This document shows, piece after piece, positions 8,476 to 17,041 of a stretch of 64,000 nt of DNA. Source of the stretch: Algorimicrobium algoritergicola (lineage in GTDB: Bacteria; Bacteroidota; Bacteroidia; Flavobacteriales; Flavobacteriaceae); contig NZ_VSKL01000001.1 in assembly GCF_008086165.1 (NCBI RefSeq), positions 868,001 to 932,000 on the forward strand. Direction: 5' to 3'. Each line of letters begins with the position of its first letter. Position 1 is the first letter of the stretch. The notes beneath the pieces were generated by a model. It ran no database searches. It was given only the letters and a program-made list of their open reading frames with translations, and had not been told where the DNA came from. Position numbers and translations under genes: made by a program.

Positions 8476-10244
8476 TAACTTTGGTGTTTTATTTTTTCGT
8501 AGAGTTTGACTAACGATTCTAATAACTCGACAGGTGTTGTTAGTATCTGATAATGGTTTTGTCCAAACATTTGCGGTAAATAATATTTGGCTTCCGCTTC
8601 AATTGCTAATGCGTAGGAATTAATGTTACGCTGATTTAACTCGCGTAGGGCTTGTTTGACATCGTTAATACCATATTTGCCTTCGTATTTATCGTAGTCG
8701 TTTGGTTTGCCATCGGAAATTAAAATAACCCATTTATTTTTGGTGTCTCGAGAGTCCAGCAATGCTCCAGAATGTCTTAATGCTGCACCAATTCTGGTGT
8801 AACCACTAGGTTCCACTGCACCAATTTTATGTTTGGCGGTGTCCCAATTATCGTCAAATCCTTTTAGGGTAAGGTAGGTTGCGTAATTTCTGGTTTTTGA
8901 AAAGAAACAATCTATTGAGAAATCCACATTAAATTCGTTTAAAATTTCACCGAAAATTATGGAGACTTGTTTTTCAACATCAATGACTTTATTTCCTCCA
9001 GCATATCCATCACTAGATAAGCTGACATCTAATAAGATTGAAATAGATAAATCTTTGTCCTTTTTTCGTTTTGATACATATATTTTTTCCGAAGGTGTTC
9101 GTCCCGAATGCATATCTACATATAAATCTGTTATAGCATCTAAATCAAAATCGTCACCTTGCGTTTGTCTGCGTTGTTGCTGATATTTATTATTTACGGA
9201 TGTGAGCATTTTACGTAAACCTGTTAAGGTAGATGCGTTTTTTTGAAGTGTTTTCTTATAGTATGCTGAATCCGTTTCAATTTGCTTTTTAGGATATACT
9301 TTACAGAAATTAGGTTTATAGGCACGTTTGGAATAATCCCATTCGTCGTAGGCAATATGTGGCGCTTCGGTGTCTAATTCGGCACTTTCAGAAATGGTGG
9401 TGTTTTCAATAAATTCTGCTTGATAAATAGAATGTACCGGGTCGTCCACACGAACGGTATGTTTCATGTTGAGGTCTTCCAAGGCGTTTGCATGATCGTC
9501 TAAATCATCATCGCCATCAAAATCTCTCCAGCCGCCTTCCCATTCTTCGGCTGTTTCGGCTTTTTCAAAATTATGTAATAGGACATAATCTTCCTGTTGT
9601 TTTTTATCAATTTCCAAAGTGCTTATTTCTTCAACAGCATTGGCTTTCAAAATGGTATTTATTTCGTTGTCTATGGCTTTTTTTATGTGTTCTGAAATGT
9701 TTTTTAAAACCGATTTTTTCAAGGTTTCCGGATCATCTTTCATCCATTTTCCATAAATAAAACTTAAATCTTCTGGTGTTTTTTCGGTTGATTTGTTGAA
9801 GTATAAGGTGATTAATTCCTGATGAATTTTCTTGGTTATTGGAAATTGTTGAAACATGTCGATTAAGACCAAATTAGAAGTTTCAAGGGCTTTATTACGA
9901 GCTTCTTCCAAAGTAAATTCATTTTCAGAGGTGAAATTTAAATGCTGATTTTTTTGAATGGATAGATACACGATTCGGAAAATATAGAATTGGGTATTTT
10001 GTTCAAAAGTGGCAAATTCAGAAAATTGCGTCGGTAAAAAGAAGCTGTTGTTTTTATAACCACCTTCGCGTTCCGCTTCAAAAATCTCAATGGCTTGACC
10101 TGTGATAGCTCTGGAAAAAATAGTGAGTCGTTGCTTTATGTCTTTTAGTTTAACCGCATGTTCCAGCGTTTCTTGAGCGTTTTTTTTACGACGCTTTAAA
10201 AACTTGGCAACTTTGGAAAAGAGATATTCATCTGGTTCAAACAT
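8475..10244 (-). CDS. norD: NorD-like von Willebrand A domain protein
   Basis: 589 aa. The C-terminal third is a VWA domain with an intact MIDAS motif (LLDVSLSSDGYAGG, near residues 403-416) and the downstream WVILISDGKPNDYD strand. The N-terminal part is mostly helical. NorD partners the MoxR-type ATPase NorQ, and the pair acts as a chaperone that inserts the non-heme iron (FeB) into NorB. Gene order norQ-norD with an 11-bp gap supports this. Length agrees with NorD proteins (about 600 aa). Confidence 0.9.
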   Translation of the reverse strand: MFEPDEYLFSKVAKFLKRRKKNAQETLEHAVKLKDIKQRLTIFSRAITGQAIEIFEAEREGGYKNNSFFLPTQFSEFATFEQNTQFYIFRIVYLSIQKNQHLNFTSENEFTLEEARNKALETSNLVLIDMFQQFPITKKIHQELITLYFNKSTEKTPEDLSFIYGKWMKDDPETLKKSVLKNISEHIKKAIDNEINTILKANAVEEISTLEIDKKQQEDYVLLHNFEKAETAEEWEGGWRDFDGDDDLDDHANALEDLNMKHTVRVDDPVHSIYQAEFIENTTISESAELDTEAPHIAYDEWDYSKRAYKPNFCKVYPKKQIETDSAYYKKTLQKNASTLTGLRKMLTSVNNKYQQQRRQTQGDDFDLDAITDLYVDMHSGRTPSEKIYVSKRKKDKDLSISILLDVSLSSDGYAGGNKVIDVEKQVSIIFGEILNEFNVDFSIDCFFSKTRNYATYLTLKGFDDNWDTAKHKIGAVEPSGYTRIGAALRHSGALLDSRDTKNKWVILISDGKPNDYDKYEGKYGINDVKQALRELNQRNINSYALAIEAEAKYYLPQMFGQNHYQILTTPVELLESLVKLYEKIKHQS

Positions 10245-10255
10245 GATTCATTTTT

Positions 10256-11098
10256 TTAAATCATTAAATCACATAAATCCGATAAAGCTTCTGTAATTTC
10301 AAGATCGTCTGTTAAGGGTTCAACCACAGCCACACGAACTGCTAAACGTTTTCCTAAACCTGTGTGAATTAATTTGGCTGCATCAACCAATAAACGTGTT
10401 GAAACGGTTTCAGTTAATCCAAGTTCTGTTAGGTTTCTAATTTTAGTAGCAATAGATACTAGTTTTTTTGCTGTTGCCGCATCAATTTGGGTTTCATTGG
10501 TTAGGATTTCAGCTTCATCTTTTTCATTTGGATAATTAAAAGCCAAGGCAATAAAACGTTGCCTGGTAGACGGTTTTAATTCCTTAAAGCCTTTTTGATA
10601 ACCAGGATTAAAGGAAGCGACCAACATGAAATCTGGATGTGCTTTTATGGTTTTACCTAATTTATCAATATAGAGTTCTTTTCTATGATCTGTTAAGGAG
10701 TGAATGGCTACAATTACATCGGGTCTGGCTTCGGCAATTTCATCTAAATAAATAATGGCACCCGTTTTTACTGCTTTTGTAAGTGGACCATCAATCCAAA
10801 CCGTTTCGGAACCTTGAATAATATAGCGACCAATTAAATCGGTGGAGGACGTTTCCTCATGACAGGAAATAGTAATTAGTTTCTTGTTTAACTGATGCGT
10901 CATGAAATCTACAAAACGTGTTTTTCCTGTTCCTGTAGGTCCTTTTAATAATACCGGAATTTTGTTTTTGTAAGCGTGATCAAATACTTCTACCTCCTTT
11001 GCTATAGGCTTGTAAAAGGGAATTGTAGTTGCTGTATGTTGATTTTCTGTTTTCAAAATAGAAGGTTTTATCTCGGGTGTTATTAGCGCGTTGTTCAT
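10256..11098 (-). CDS. norQ: NorQ/CbbQ-type MoxR AAA+ ATPase
   Basis: AAA+ ATPase of 280 aa with Walker A GPTGTGKT (53-60), Walker B IIYLDEIAEARPD and sensor VASFNPGYQKG. The CbbQ/NirQ/NorQ C-terminal helical region follows. NorQ hydrolyses ATP to drive NorD-dependent maturation of nitric oxide reductase. It is separated from norB by 125 bp, longer than other gaps in the operon, with an imperfect hairpin in between. Confidence 0.92.
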   Translation of the reverse strand: MNNALITPEIKPSILKTENQHTATTIPFYKPIAKEVEVFDHAYKNKIPVLLKGPTGTGKTRFVDFMTHQLNKKLITISCHEETSSTDLIGRYIIQGSETVWIDGPLTKAVKTGAIIYLDEIAEARPDVIVAIHSLTDHRKELYIDKLGKTIKAHPDFMLVASFNPGYQKGFKELKPSTRQRFIALAFNYPNEKDEAEILTNETQIDAATAKKLVSIATKIRNLTELGLTETVSTRLLVDAAKLIHTGLGKRLAVRVAVVEPLTDDLEITEALSDLCDLMI

Positions 11099-11114
11099 GG
11101 TTTGTGAAAATTTA

Positions 11115-11213
11115 AAAAAGGCCCCTTAGTTAAAGTGTTTTGAAGCTATGGAATGTCAGGTATGAGCAAATGAAACTTCATTGTCTTTATATAGCTAAAA
11201 GGACCTTTTCTTG
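11115..11213 (-). other. norB-norQ intergenic segment with imperfect inverted repeats
   Basis: AAAAAGGCCCCTTAG near 11115 is imperfectly complementary to CTAAAAGGACCTTTT (11195-11209), and AAAGGACCTTT is itself nearly symmetric. This could fold in the nor transcript as a processing or attenuation element that lowers norQDEF relative to norCB. Mismatches and a long loop make it tentative. Confidence 0.25.
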
Positions 11214-11223
11214 CAATTAAGCG

Positions 11224-12567
11224 TTATAAGTCTGATTCTAAATCTAATGCATCATCTGTTGGTAATCCGTGTTTATAGAATTCCCAGATGTACATGCCAA
11301 TTCCGGTGGCAAATAAAGTTGCACATAAAATTAGTACTACAAAGTGAATGCTCACTTCGGCTTGTACCTCCATAAAGTCCATTTTAAATTTGCGTTCCAA
11401 ATATACTTGAGCTACACCTGCAACACCAAAGGCAACCGTCATACCTACCATACCAACATTGGACATCCAGAAAGCGGCACGACCAACAGGGCTGTCGTAA
11501 AACTTTCTACCTGTCATATTTGGTAAGGCGTAACTTATAATAGCTAAAACAATCATGGCGTAAGCTCCCCAAAATGCGAGGTGTGCATGCATGGCAGTTA
11601 CTAAAGTTCCATGTGTATATAAATTAGTTTGTGGTAGCGTATGTGCAAATCCTAATAGCCCAGCTCCAACAAAAGAGACAATGGCAGAACCTAAGGTCCA
11701 GAAGAGTGCTATTTTATTTGGGTGTTTCTTTTCACCTTTTCTGTACATATTTACAGCAAATAGGGCCATGGCCAAGAACGCTAATGGTTCAAGTGCAGAG
11801 AAAATACCTCCTACAATTAACCAGATTTTATTTACACCAATATAATAGTAGTGATGACCTGTACCTAGAATCCCTGATAAGAAGGTTAAACCAACAATAA
11901 CATATAGCCATTTTTCAATAACCTCTCTATCAACACCTGTTAGTTTTATTAATAAGAAAGATAAAATGCCGCCCATTATTAACTCCCAAACACCTTCAAC
12001 CCATAAATGAACAACCCACCATCTGAAAAATGAATCGGTTACTTGACTATCAAAAGGTAACATACCTGGAATATATAGTAAAGCAGCAAATACCAAGCCC
12101 ATAGTTAAAACGAGAGCTGTTGTGGTTTTACGTTTTCCTTTATAAAGTGTGGCTAAAATGATTCCTAAAAATAGCAATACGTTTGCTACAACTAGATAAT
12201 CTAATTGTCTTGGTATTTCTAAAAATTTACGACCTTCCCACCAGTTAAAATGATAGCCGATAATTGCAGCAACACCAACAACTGCAAGTGAAATTAATTG
12301 AACATAGGCCCATTTAACACTAACTAATTCGCGTTGTGCTTCTTCAGGTATAATATAATAGGCAGCTCCCATAAAACCAGAAAGCAACCAAACGACTAAA
12401 AGGTTGGTATGTACAGCTCTTGCTGTGTTAAAAGGGATAAATTCGTGGAGACCATCAAATCCAATACGAGCAAAACCCATAATGAACCCGTAGGTGATTT
12501 GTAAAACGAGGAGCAGCATGGAAAAGGCAAAAAACCAGTAGGCTACTTTTTGAGATTTATATTTCAT
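11224..12567 (-). CDS. norB: Nitric oxide reductase catalytic subunit NorB (cNOR)
   Basis: Heme-copper oxidase superfamily, 447 aa, about 12 membrane segments. All cNOR landmarks are visible: H53 (low-spin heme b), H187 with E191 and E195 (HLWVEGVWE), H238-H239 (GTGHHYYY; FeB ligands with H187), E260 (SALEP), H327 (heme b3) and H329 (low-spin heme b). The Glu residues at FeB and the absence of the oxidase Tyr-His signature distinguish it from cbb3 oxidase CcoN. With NorC it reduces 2 NO to N2O in the cytoplasmic membrane. It follows norC by 88 bp. Confidence 0.96.
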   Translation of the reverse strand: MKYKSQKVAYWFFAFSMLLLVLQITYGFIMGFARIGFDGLHEFIPFNTARAVHTNLLVVWLLSGFMGAAYYIIPEEAQRELVSVKWAYVQLISLAVVGVAAIIGYHFNWWEGRKFLEIPRQLDYLVVANVLLFLGIILATLYKGKRKTTTALVLTMGLVFAALLYIPGMLPFDSQVTDSFFRWWVVHLWVEGVWELIMGGILSFLLIKLTGVDREVIEKWLYVIVGLTFLSGILGTGHHYYYIGVNKIWLIVGGIFSALEPLAFLAMALFAVNMYRKGEKKHPNKIALFWTLGSAIVSFVGAGLLGFAHTLPQTNLYTHGTLVTAMHAHLAFWGAYAMIVLAIISYALPNMTGRKFYDSPVGRAAFWMSNVGMVGMTVAFGVAGVAQVYLERKFKMDFMEVQAEVSIHFVVLILCATLFATGIGMYIWEFYKHGLPTDDALDLESDL

Positions 12568-12655
12568 CTGTTTAGTTTTATTGTGTTAGAATTCAGAAGT
12601 AATACCTAGAAAACACGTCATGTATTTTGAACTTGTTTAATAGCGTAATTCCGGG

Positions 12656-13111
12656 TTAGTTATTTTTTTTCTTTCTTTCAATTCTGTCTTTAGCTAAAGG
12701 GGATACAACGGTATCAAATCCATTAAGGTCAATACCACCAATCCAATCAAAAAAGGCTATTAAATCTTCGGCTTCTTCGGTAGTAAAACCATAGGCAACC
12801 ATTTGTCTTCCGTTGGGATTCCATGGGTTTGGCGACATTAAAACAGCTTTAACATATCCTTCGCCTCTACGGTCTAGTACTTTTGTTAATTCGGGTGCGT
12901 AGTAGGCACCTTCACCTAAAATAGTATGGCAACCCATACAATTGTTTTCTTCCCATAAAACTTTGCCGCGAACCACTTGTTCGGTAATGCCTTCATGATT
13001 GGTTTGATCTTGCCCTTTGCTTAAGGAGAAAATGGTTAATCCTATAAATATTAAGAATGTTACCACAGTTCCTCCCAAGAAAAACGCGCGTGCTTGTTTT
13101 TTTGATAGCAT
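12656..13111 (-). CDS. norC: Nitric oxide reductase cytochrome c subunit NorC
   Basis: One N-terminal membrane anchor (about residues 11-31) and a periplasmic monoheme cytochrome c domain with CMGCH (58-62) and the NorC-typical stretch HTILGEGAYYAPELTKV; a Met in GRQMVAYGF is the likely distal heme ligand. It passes electrons to NorB. I place the start at 13111 (MLSKKQARAFFLGG). The frame is open to an ATG at 13159, but a -7 box at 13157-13164 would put the transcript start downstream of that codon. First gene of the nor operon. Confidence 0.93.
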   Translation of the reverse strand: MLSKKQARAFFLGGTVVTFLIFIGLTIFSLSKGQDQTNHEGITEQVVRGKVLWEENNCMGCHTILGEGAYYAPELTKVLDRRGEGYVKAVLMSPNPWNPNGRQMVAYGFTTEEAEDLIAFFDWIGGIDLNGFDTVVSPLAKDRIERKKKNN

Positions 13112-13156
13112 ATGATTATTAGTTAGTTGGTTAAAAAGACCTTTTAGTCTTCTATG

Positions 13157-13164
13157 CAAAAATA
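13157..13164 (-). promoter_or_regulatory. Predicted norC promoter, -7 box TATTTTTG
   Basis: On the minus strand TATTTTTG matches the Bacteroidota -7 consensus TAnnTTTG exactly. A transcript would start near 13150-13153, giving a leader of about 40 nt before the norC ATG at 13111. Confidence 0.6.
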
Positions 13165-13186
13165 AAAGAGTCGAATAACCTAAAAC

Positions 13187-13200
13187 ATGACATTCGTCAT
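13187..13200 (-). promoter_or_regulatory. CRP/FNR-type palindrome upstream of norC
   Basis: ATGAC-ATTC-GTCAT is a perfect 5-4-5 dyad. Its centre (13193.5) is about 41-42 bp upstream of the predicted norC start of transcription, the standard position for a class II CRP/FNR-family activator. Regulators of this family that respond to NO or low oxygen (NnrR, DNR, HcpR) commonly control nor operons. The regulator gene is not in the window. Confidence 0.6.
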
Positions 13201-13263
13201 ATAATGAGATAAAAGTTAAAAACTTCTTAAAATATTGAGAATTTGCTTGCTAGCGTTGGAAAG

Positions 13264-13614
13264 TTATCCTTCTCGTTTTACCAAAGCATAATAATCGCCT
13301 TCCAAAGGAAGATAGCCTTGATCATAAACAAAATAGTAAACGGTACCAGCTTTCGTCGTGTAGATGCTGGTGAAATAATTAAAATCGAAACCCTTCTCAA
13401 TGAGTTTAGCTCTGGATGATTTGGTTTTTTGTTCTGGATTCAGTTCTTCTAGAATACGGTAGTTTTTACGTAAGCGGTTATTGGTATTTCTAATCAGGTT
13501 TTTAGAGTCTTTATTAACGCGATTATTAAACGAATTTCTACAGGCATCGCTACAGAATTTTTTATCAATTCGGCCAACAATTTTATCACCACATTCTGGA
13601 CATTGTTTTTGCAT
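13264..13614 (-). CDS. DUF2116-type zinc-ribbon protein
   Basis: 116 aa. Four N-terminal cysteines C5, C8, C21 and C25 (CPECG, CSDACRNSFNN) form a treble-clef-like zinc ribbon that resembles DUF2116. The rest is charged and probably globular (KAGTVYYFVYDQGYLPLEGDYYALVKREG) with no motif I recognise. It lies upstream of the nor operon on the same strand but is separated by the nor promoter region, so it is probably not part of it. Function unknown; nucleic-acid or protein binding is possible. Confidence 0.7.
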   Translation of the reverse strand: MQKQCPECGDKIVGRIDKKFCSDACRNSFNNRVNKDSKNLIRNTNNRLRKNYRILEELNPEQKTKSSRAKLIEKGFDFNYFTSIYTTKAGTVYYFVYDQGYLPLEGDYYALVKREG

Positions 13615-13727
13615 ACTGCTGATTTTTGAAATTACTTTTAGGCTAAACTTTCAACTTATTATCTTTCTTTTGTGGAATGAATAGCCAAGTTATTGTTTAA
13701 ATATATAAATTATTCCTTAAGAAGCCA

Positions 13728-14372
13728 TTACAAAGCTTTTGCAATAACAACCGTATTTGTTTGATTTACTTTTTTGTGAACATCCACTTGATAGATATGC
13801 GATTTTAAATAACTGATAATATGCTCCAGTTTTTGAGAAAGCTCTTTTTCTAGCGAGGCATTAAATAAAATAGATCCACTGGCAGATTTGCGTTTCAGAA
13901 TTGTCTCCCAAAATGATAAATCTAGAAATTGTGCTGGAACCATGAGGTCTATAAACAAATCGATGATGATGAGGTCGAAAGTATCTGATGTGTTTTCAAT
14001 ATAATGCAGTGCATCATCACATATGATGTTTAAATTTTTAGAAGTTTCAATCTGAAATTCATTCTTCGCAATGGCTATTATTTGTGGATCAATATCTACG
14101 GCTGTAATTTGATTTTGGTATTTAAAATCTTTTCTAAGTGTTTCAATAACACTGCCACCACCAAGACCTAAAACAAGAATGGAATTTACATTTTTAAGGT
14201 CTAGTTTCTCCAAACCAAACTTTAAAATGCGCTGTAATGAACCATAAGAATAATTTGCGTTTTTGGAATTCAAATGTTTTTTTCCGTTGTACCAAGTAAT
14301 TTCTAACGTGCCGTTGATTTCCGATTTTATTTTTTTGGTAATAGGATATAAATAGCTTAAAAGTTTTGCCAT
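13728..14372 (-). CDS. Spermidine-synthase-like SAM-fold protein
   Basis: 214 aa Rossmann-fold protein with motif I VLGLGGGSVIETL (about 66-78), AVDIDPQIIAIA (about 93-104), a CDDALHYIEN loop and FDLIIIDLF. This is the pattern of spermidine synthases and their stand-alone relatives. The N-terminal beta domain of true spermidine synthase is only partly present and the protein is short, so polyamine synthesis is not certain; a methyltransferase role is possible. It is about 90 bp downstream of the polyketide operon on the same strand and could be read through from it. Confidence 0.7.
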   Translation of the reverse strand: MAKLLSYLYPITKKIKSEINGTLEITWYNGKKHLNSKNANYSYGSLQRILKFGLEKLDLKNVNSILVLGLGGGSVIETLRKDFKYQNQITAVDIDPQIIAIAKNEFQIETSKNLNIICDDALHYIENTSDTFDLIIIDLFIDLMVPAQFLDLSFWETILKRKSASGSILFNASLEKELSQKLEHIISYLKSHIYQVDVHKKVNQTNTVVIAKAL

Positions 14373-14462
14373 GGTTGTAAAGGTAGTGCTTTTACGTTGT
14401 TGATTACTGCTTTAATTTTTTGGGTGAAATAGTCTTTAAGTGTACAATCCGTTTCTAAAATT

Positions 14463-15035
14463 TCAATTTAAAATGGAATAACTGGCATATTTTCCATGAT
14501 GCGATAATGAAAATGAAATGTCTAAATCGATATCCTTGTCAAACAATCTTGGTACACCTGCACCTGATTTTCTAATGGAAAGAACTTCAACATTTAAACC
14601 GTTTTCAACTGAAAAGTCTTTTATAAACTCTTGTTTTAGTAAAGCACTCTGTTTTTCAGTAGTCATTCCAGCCAGATTAAAAACACCATTTTTTACTTCA
14701 TCATCTTGCTTTTTAGCGACACTAAAAATATAATCGGTATTACTAATCGTTTCTGTTTTTAAAATAATTGATTCTATTGAAACTTCACCATAACCTGACT
14801 TTAAACTACATTCTAATCTTCTCGGATTGTAAAATGGTTTGCCACCAGCTTGAATAAAAACTTTATAAGCACTTTCTTTCATACTCCATAATTGCCAAAC
14901 GATTAAAAATGAATTATCAGAAACTGCAATGATGTGTTGTTCTTTTTCAGTAAAAATCTTCTTCAAAAAACCGGATCTTTTCCAGTTTGTTGTGCGCATT
15001 GTTTCTTGAAGGTCTATGATATCATTTCCAATCAT
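14463..15035 (-). CDS. 4'-phosphopantetheinyl transferase
   Basis: Has the superfamily motifs GNDIIDL (3-9) and WSMKESAYK (50-58; catalytic/Mg-binding Glu and Lys). It transfers 4'-phosphopantetheine from CoA to the conserved Ser of a carrier protein. Its start codon overlaps the stop of the acyl carrier protein gene by one base, so the adjacent carrier is its likely substrate. It is the last gene of the eight-gene polyketide operon. 190 aa, somewhat shorter than Sfp-type enzymes. Confidence 0.88.
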   Translation of the reverse strand: MIGNDIIDLQETMRTTNWKRSGFLKKIFTEKEQHIIAVSDNSFLIVWQLWSMKESAYKVFIQAGGKPFYNPRRLECSLKSGYGEVSIESIILKTETISNTDYIFSVAKKQDDEVKNGVFNLAGMTTEKQSALLKQEFIKDFSVENGLNVEVLSIRKSGAGVPRLFDKDIDLDISFSLSHHGKYASYSILN

Positions 15036-15292
15036 TATTTTTCGGAAACTTTTTGGTTTATAATTTCTAAAGCAGCTTTTACATTCAGCATTTTATCCAT
15101 GGATTCATTATCGAATACAATGTCATATTTGTCTTCGATATCTAAAATTACATCAATAAGATTGGCCGAATTTATTTTTAAATCATTGATAAAATCCGTT
15201 CCTTCATGCATGTTTTCAAAACCTTTTTCGTCTTGAATGTAGGGTTTCACTATCAATTTTAGTTCTGCAATCATTTTATCTTTATCACGCAT
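15035..15292 (-). CDS. Acyl carrier protein of the polyketide operon
   Basis: 85-aa acidic helical protein of the phosphopantetheine-binding family. The attachment Ser is S42 in KINSANLIDVILDIEDKYDI; the usual Asp before this Ser is Asn, which marks it as a specialised carrier, distinct from the fatty-acid AcpP. It overlaps both neighbours by one base (ketosynthase upstream, phosphopantetheinyl transferase downstream), a sign of translational coupling. It probably carries the acyl chain made by the operon's ketosynthase, dehydratase and reductase. Confidence 0.87.
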   Translation of the reverse strand: MRDKDKMIAELKLIVKPYIQDEKGFENMHEGTDFINDLKINSANLIDVILDIEDKYDIVFDNESMDKMLNVKAALEIINQKVSEK

Positions 15293-16560
15293 TATTTTCT
15301 ATATTTTTTAAATATTAAACAGCCATTAACATCTCCAAAACCAAAACTTGCTTTGGCAACGATATTAATGTCTGTTTCAATTAATTTTTGAGGTATTTTT
15401 TCTGCTGAAATTAAACTGGTTATTTCTTCATTTAAATCTTCACAATTAATATTTGGAAAGATGAAATTATGGTGAATTTGTAAAACACTTGCCACACTTT
15501 CAATGGCTCCAGAAGCAGATAAACAATGACCAACCATAGATTTTAGCGAATTAATGTATGGAAAATCATGGCCTTTTAAGTTCAACGCTTCCGACCAGTT
15601 TTCTATCTCCGTAAAATCTTTAATCGTAGCGGTTAAATGACCATTAATGGCGTCAATTTCTTCTGCGCGGATTTTAGAATTTTCAAGGGCTTTTTTAATA
15701 CAACGTTGAACGGCTTCAGAATTAGGAGCCGTCATGGAACCGCCAGCTCTTTGTCCTCCAGAATTAACGTCTCCACCTAGAATTTCCGCATAAATGGTGG
15801 CATTCCGTTCCAAGGCACTTTCTAAAGATTCTAAAACCATAGCGCCAGCACCACTTCCAGGCACAAAACCCGAAGCCGAAGCACTCATGGGTCTTGAGCC
15901 GGATTCTGGCGATTCATTATGTTTGTACGTTAAGACACGCATGGCATCAAATCCGCCCCAAACATAAGGGCCTTCGTCGCTTGTTCCACCAACAATCATA
16001 CGTTTGGCGCGACCTGCTTTTATACGATCAAATCCCATTAAAATGGCTTCTGTTCCTGTAGTACATGCGGAAGAATTTGTGGTGACTTGATTTCCCAAAC
16101 CTAAAATTCCGCCTAGATATGCGCTGACTCCACTCACCATGGTTTGTGGAACAACAGTACTTCCTAAACGTCTAACTTGCTTATCGTCTAATTTATAAAT
16201 GGCTTCTCTAAATTTTTCAACTCCCGAAGTTCCGGCTCCAAAAATGGTTCCGCTGTCAAAATCTGTTTGGTCCAAAATTGAAAGTCCAGCGTCTTTCCAA
16301 GCATCCATTCCAGCCATGCAGCCATATAAAATTCCTGAACTATTAAAATCTCGGAGTTGTAATTCGGTTAAATATTCGCGTTTTAAGGCTTCTGAAACGT
16401 TTGGCTTTCCGCCAATACAACAGGAAAAACCAAGCGCTTTTAATTCGGGATAAAATGCAATTCCTGACGTTCCATTTTTTATGGCTTTTGTAAAGTCGGC
16501 CAGTCCAACTCCGTTGGGAGAAACAACACCAAGTCCAGTTATTACGACTCTATTTTCCAT
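15292..16560 (-). CDS. Beta-ketoacyl-ACP synthase (FabF-type)
   Basis: Thiolase-fold condensing enzyme of about 422 aa from the ATG at 16560 (MENRVVITGLG); the frame is open to 16584 but this start matches the family. The Cys-His-His triad is complete: Cys in NSSACTTG, His in NGHLTAT and His in MVGHCLSASG. It is thus an active decarboxylating elongating synthase, not a chain-length factor. With the neighbouring dehydratase, reductase and ACP it could build or extend the acyl starter used by the type III PKS. Confidence 0.9.
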   Translation of the reverse strand: MENRVVITGLGVVSPNGVGLADFTKAIKNGTSGIAFYPELKALGFSCCIGGKPNVSEALKREYLTELQLRDFNSSGILYGCMAGMDAWKDAGLSILDQTDFDSGTIFGAGTSGVEKFREAIYKLDDKQVRRLGSTVVPQTMVSGVSAYLGGILGLGNQVTTNSSACTTGTEAILMGFDRIKAGRAKRMIVGGTSDEGPYVWGGFDAMRVLTYKHNESPESGSRPMSASASGFVPGSGAGAMVLESLESALERNATIYAEILGGDVNSGGQRAGGSMTAPNSEAVQRCIKKALENSKIRAEEIDAINGHLTATIKDFTEIENWSEALNLKGHDFPYINSLKSMVGHCLSASGAIESVASVLQIHHNFIFPNINCEDLNEEITSLISAEKIPQKLIETDINIVAKASFGFGDVNGCLIFKKYRK

Positions 16561-16584
16561 ATTAATTATTATTTCAGATTTCAA

Positions 16585-17031
16585 TTAAGTCATTTTTCCT
16601 GCTATCATTCCGGCAATTTTACCTCTACAAACCAATTCATTTTTTATATTAAACATGTCGACTTTACATTTCAATTTATTGAATCGAAAGTATTCTTTTT
16701 CACTTTTTACAAAAACCTTTTCACCTGGAAAAACAGGTTTAAAAAAATCTATTTCTGATGATGTTAAGGCAATTTGAATATCATTCATTGTTTCTCCCGA
16801 TTTATTCATCAGGTAAATGCCGAATGAAACCAATCCAATTTGTGCCATAGTTTCCGTTAAAATGACGCCTGGTGTTACTGGGTTATTTATAAAATGGCCT
16901 TTATAAAAGTCACTTGAAGCATGAAACGTATAGGTTCCAGAAATTCCATTTTCGTCAATCTCCAAAAGTTCATCCACAAAAAGAAAAGGTTTTTGGTATG
17001 GGAGTTTTGCTATAATGTCTTCACCTGTCAT
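16585..17031 (-). CDS. FabZ-like 3-hydroxyacyl-ACP dehydratase
   Basis: 148-aa hotdog-fold protein with the FabZ active-site segment GHFINNPVTPGVILTETMAQ, which contains the catalytic His and Glu. It dehydrates 3-hydroxyacyl-ACP to enoyl-ACP. Located 10 bp after the SDR gene and 24 bp before the ketosynthase gene in the operon, it is a dedicated copy separate from the lipid-synthesis fabZ expected elsewhere. Confidence 0.87.
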   Translation of the reverse strand: MTGEDIIAKLPYQKPFLFVDELLEIDENGISGTYTFHASSDFYKGHFINNPVTPGVILTETMAQIGLVSFGIYLMNKSGETMNDIQIALTSSEIDFFKPVFPGEKVFVKSEKEYFRFNKLKCKVDMFNIKNELVCRGKIAGMIAGKMT

Positions 17032-17041
17032 AATATTATAA

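Noticed and set aside
11224-12567. cbb3-type cytochrome c oxidase subunit I (CcoN)
   Set aside because: The HLWVEGVWE glutamates, NorC with CMGCH and the norQD maturation genes identify cNOR; ccoO and ccoP are absent.
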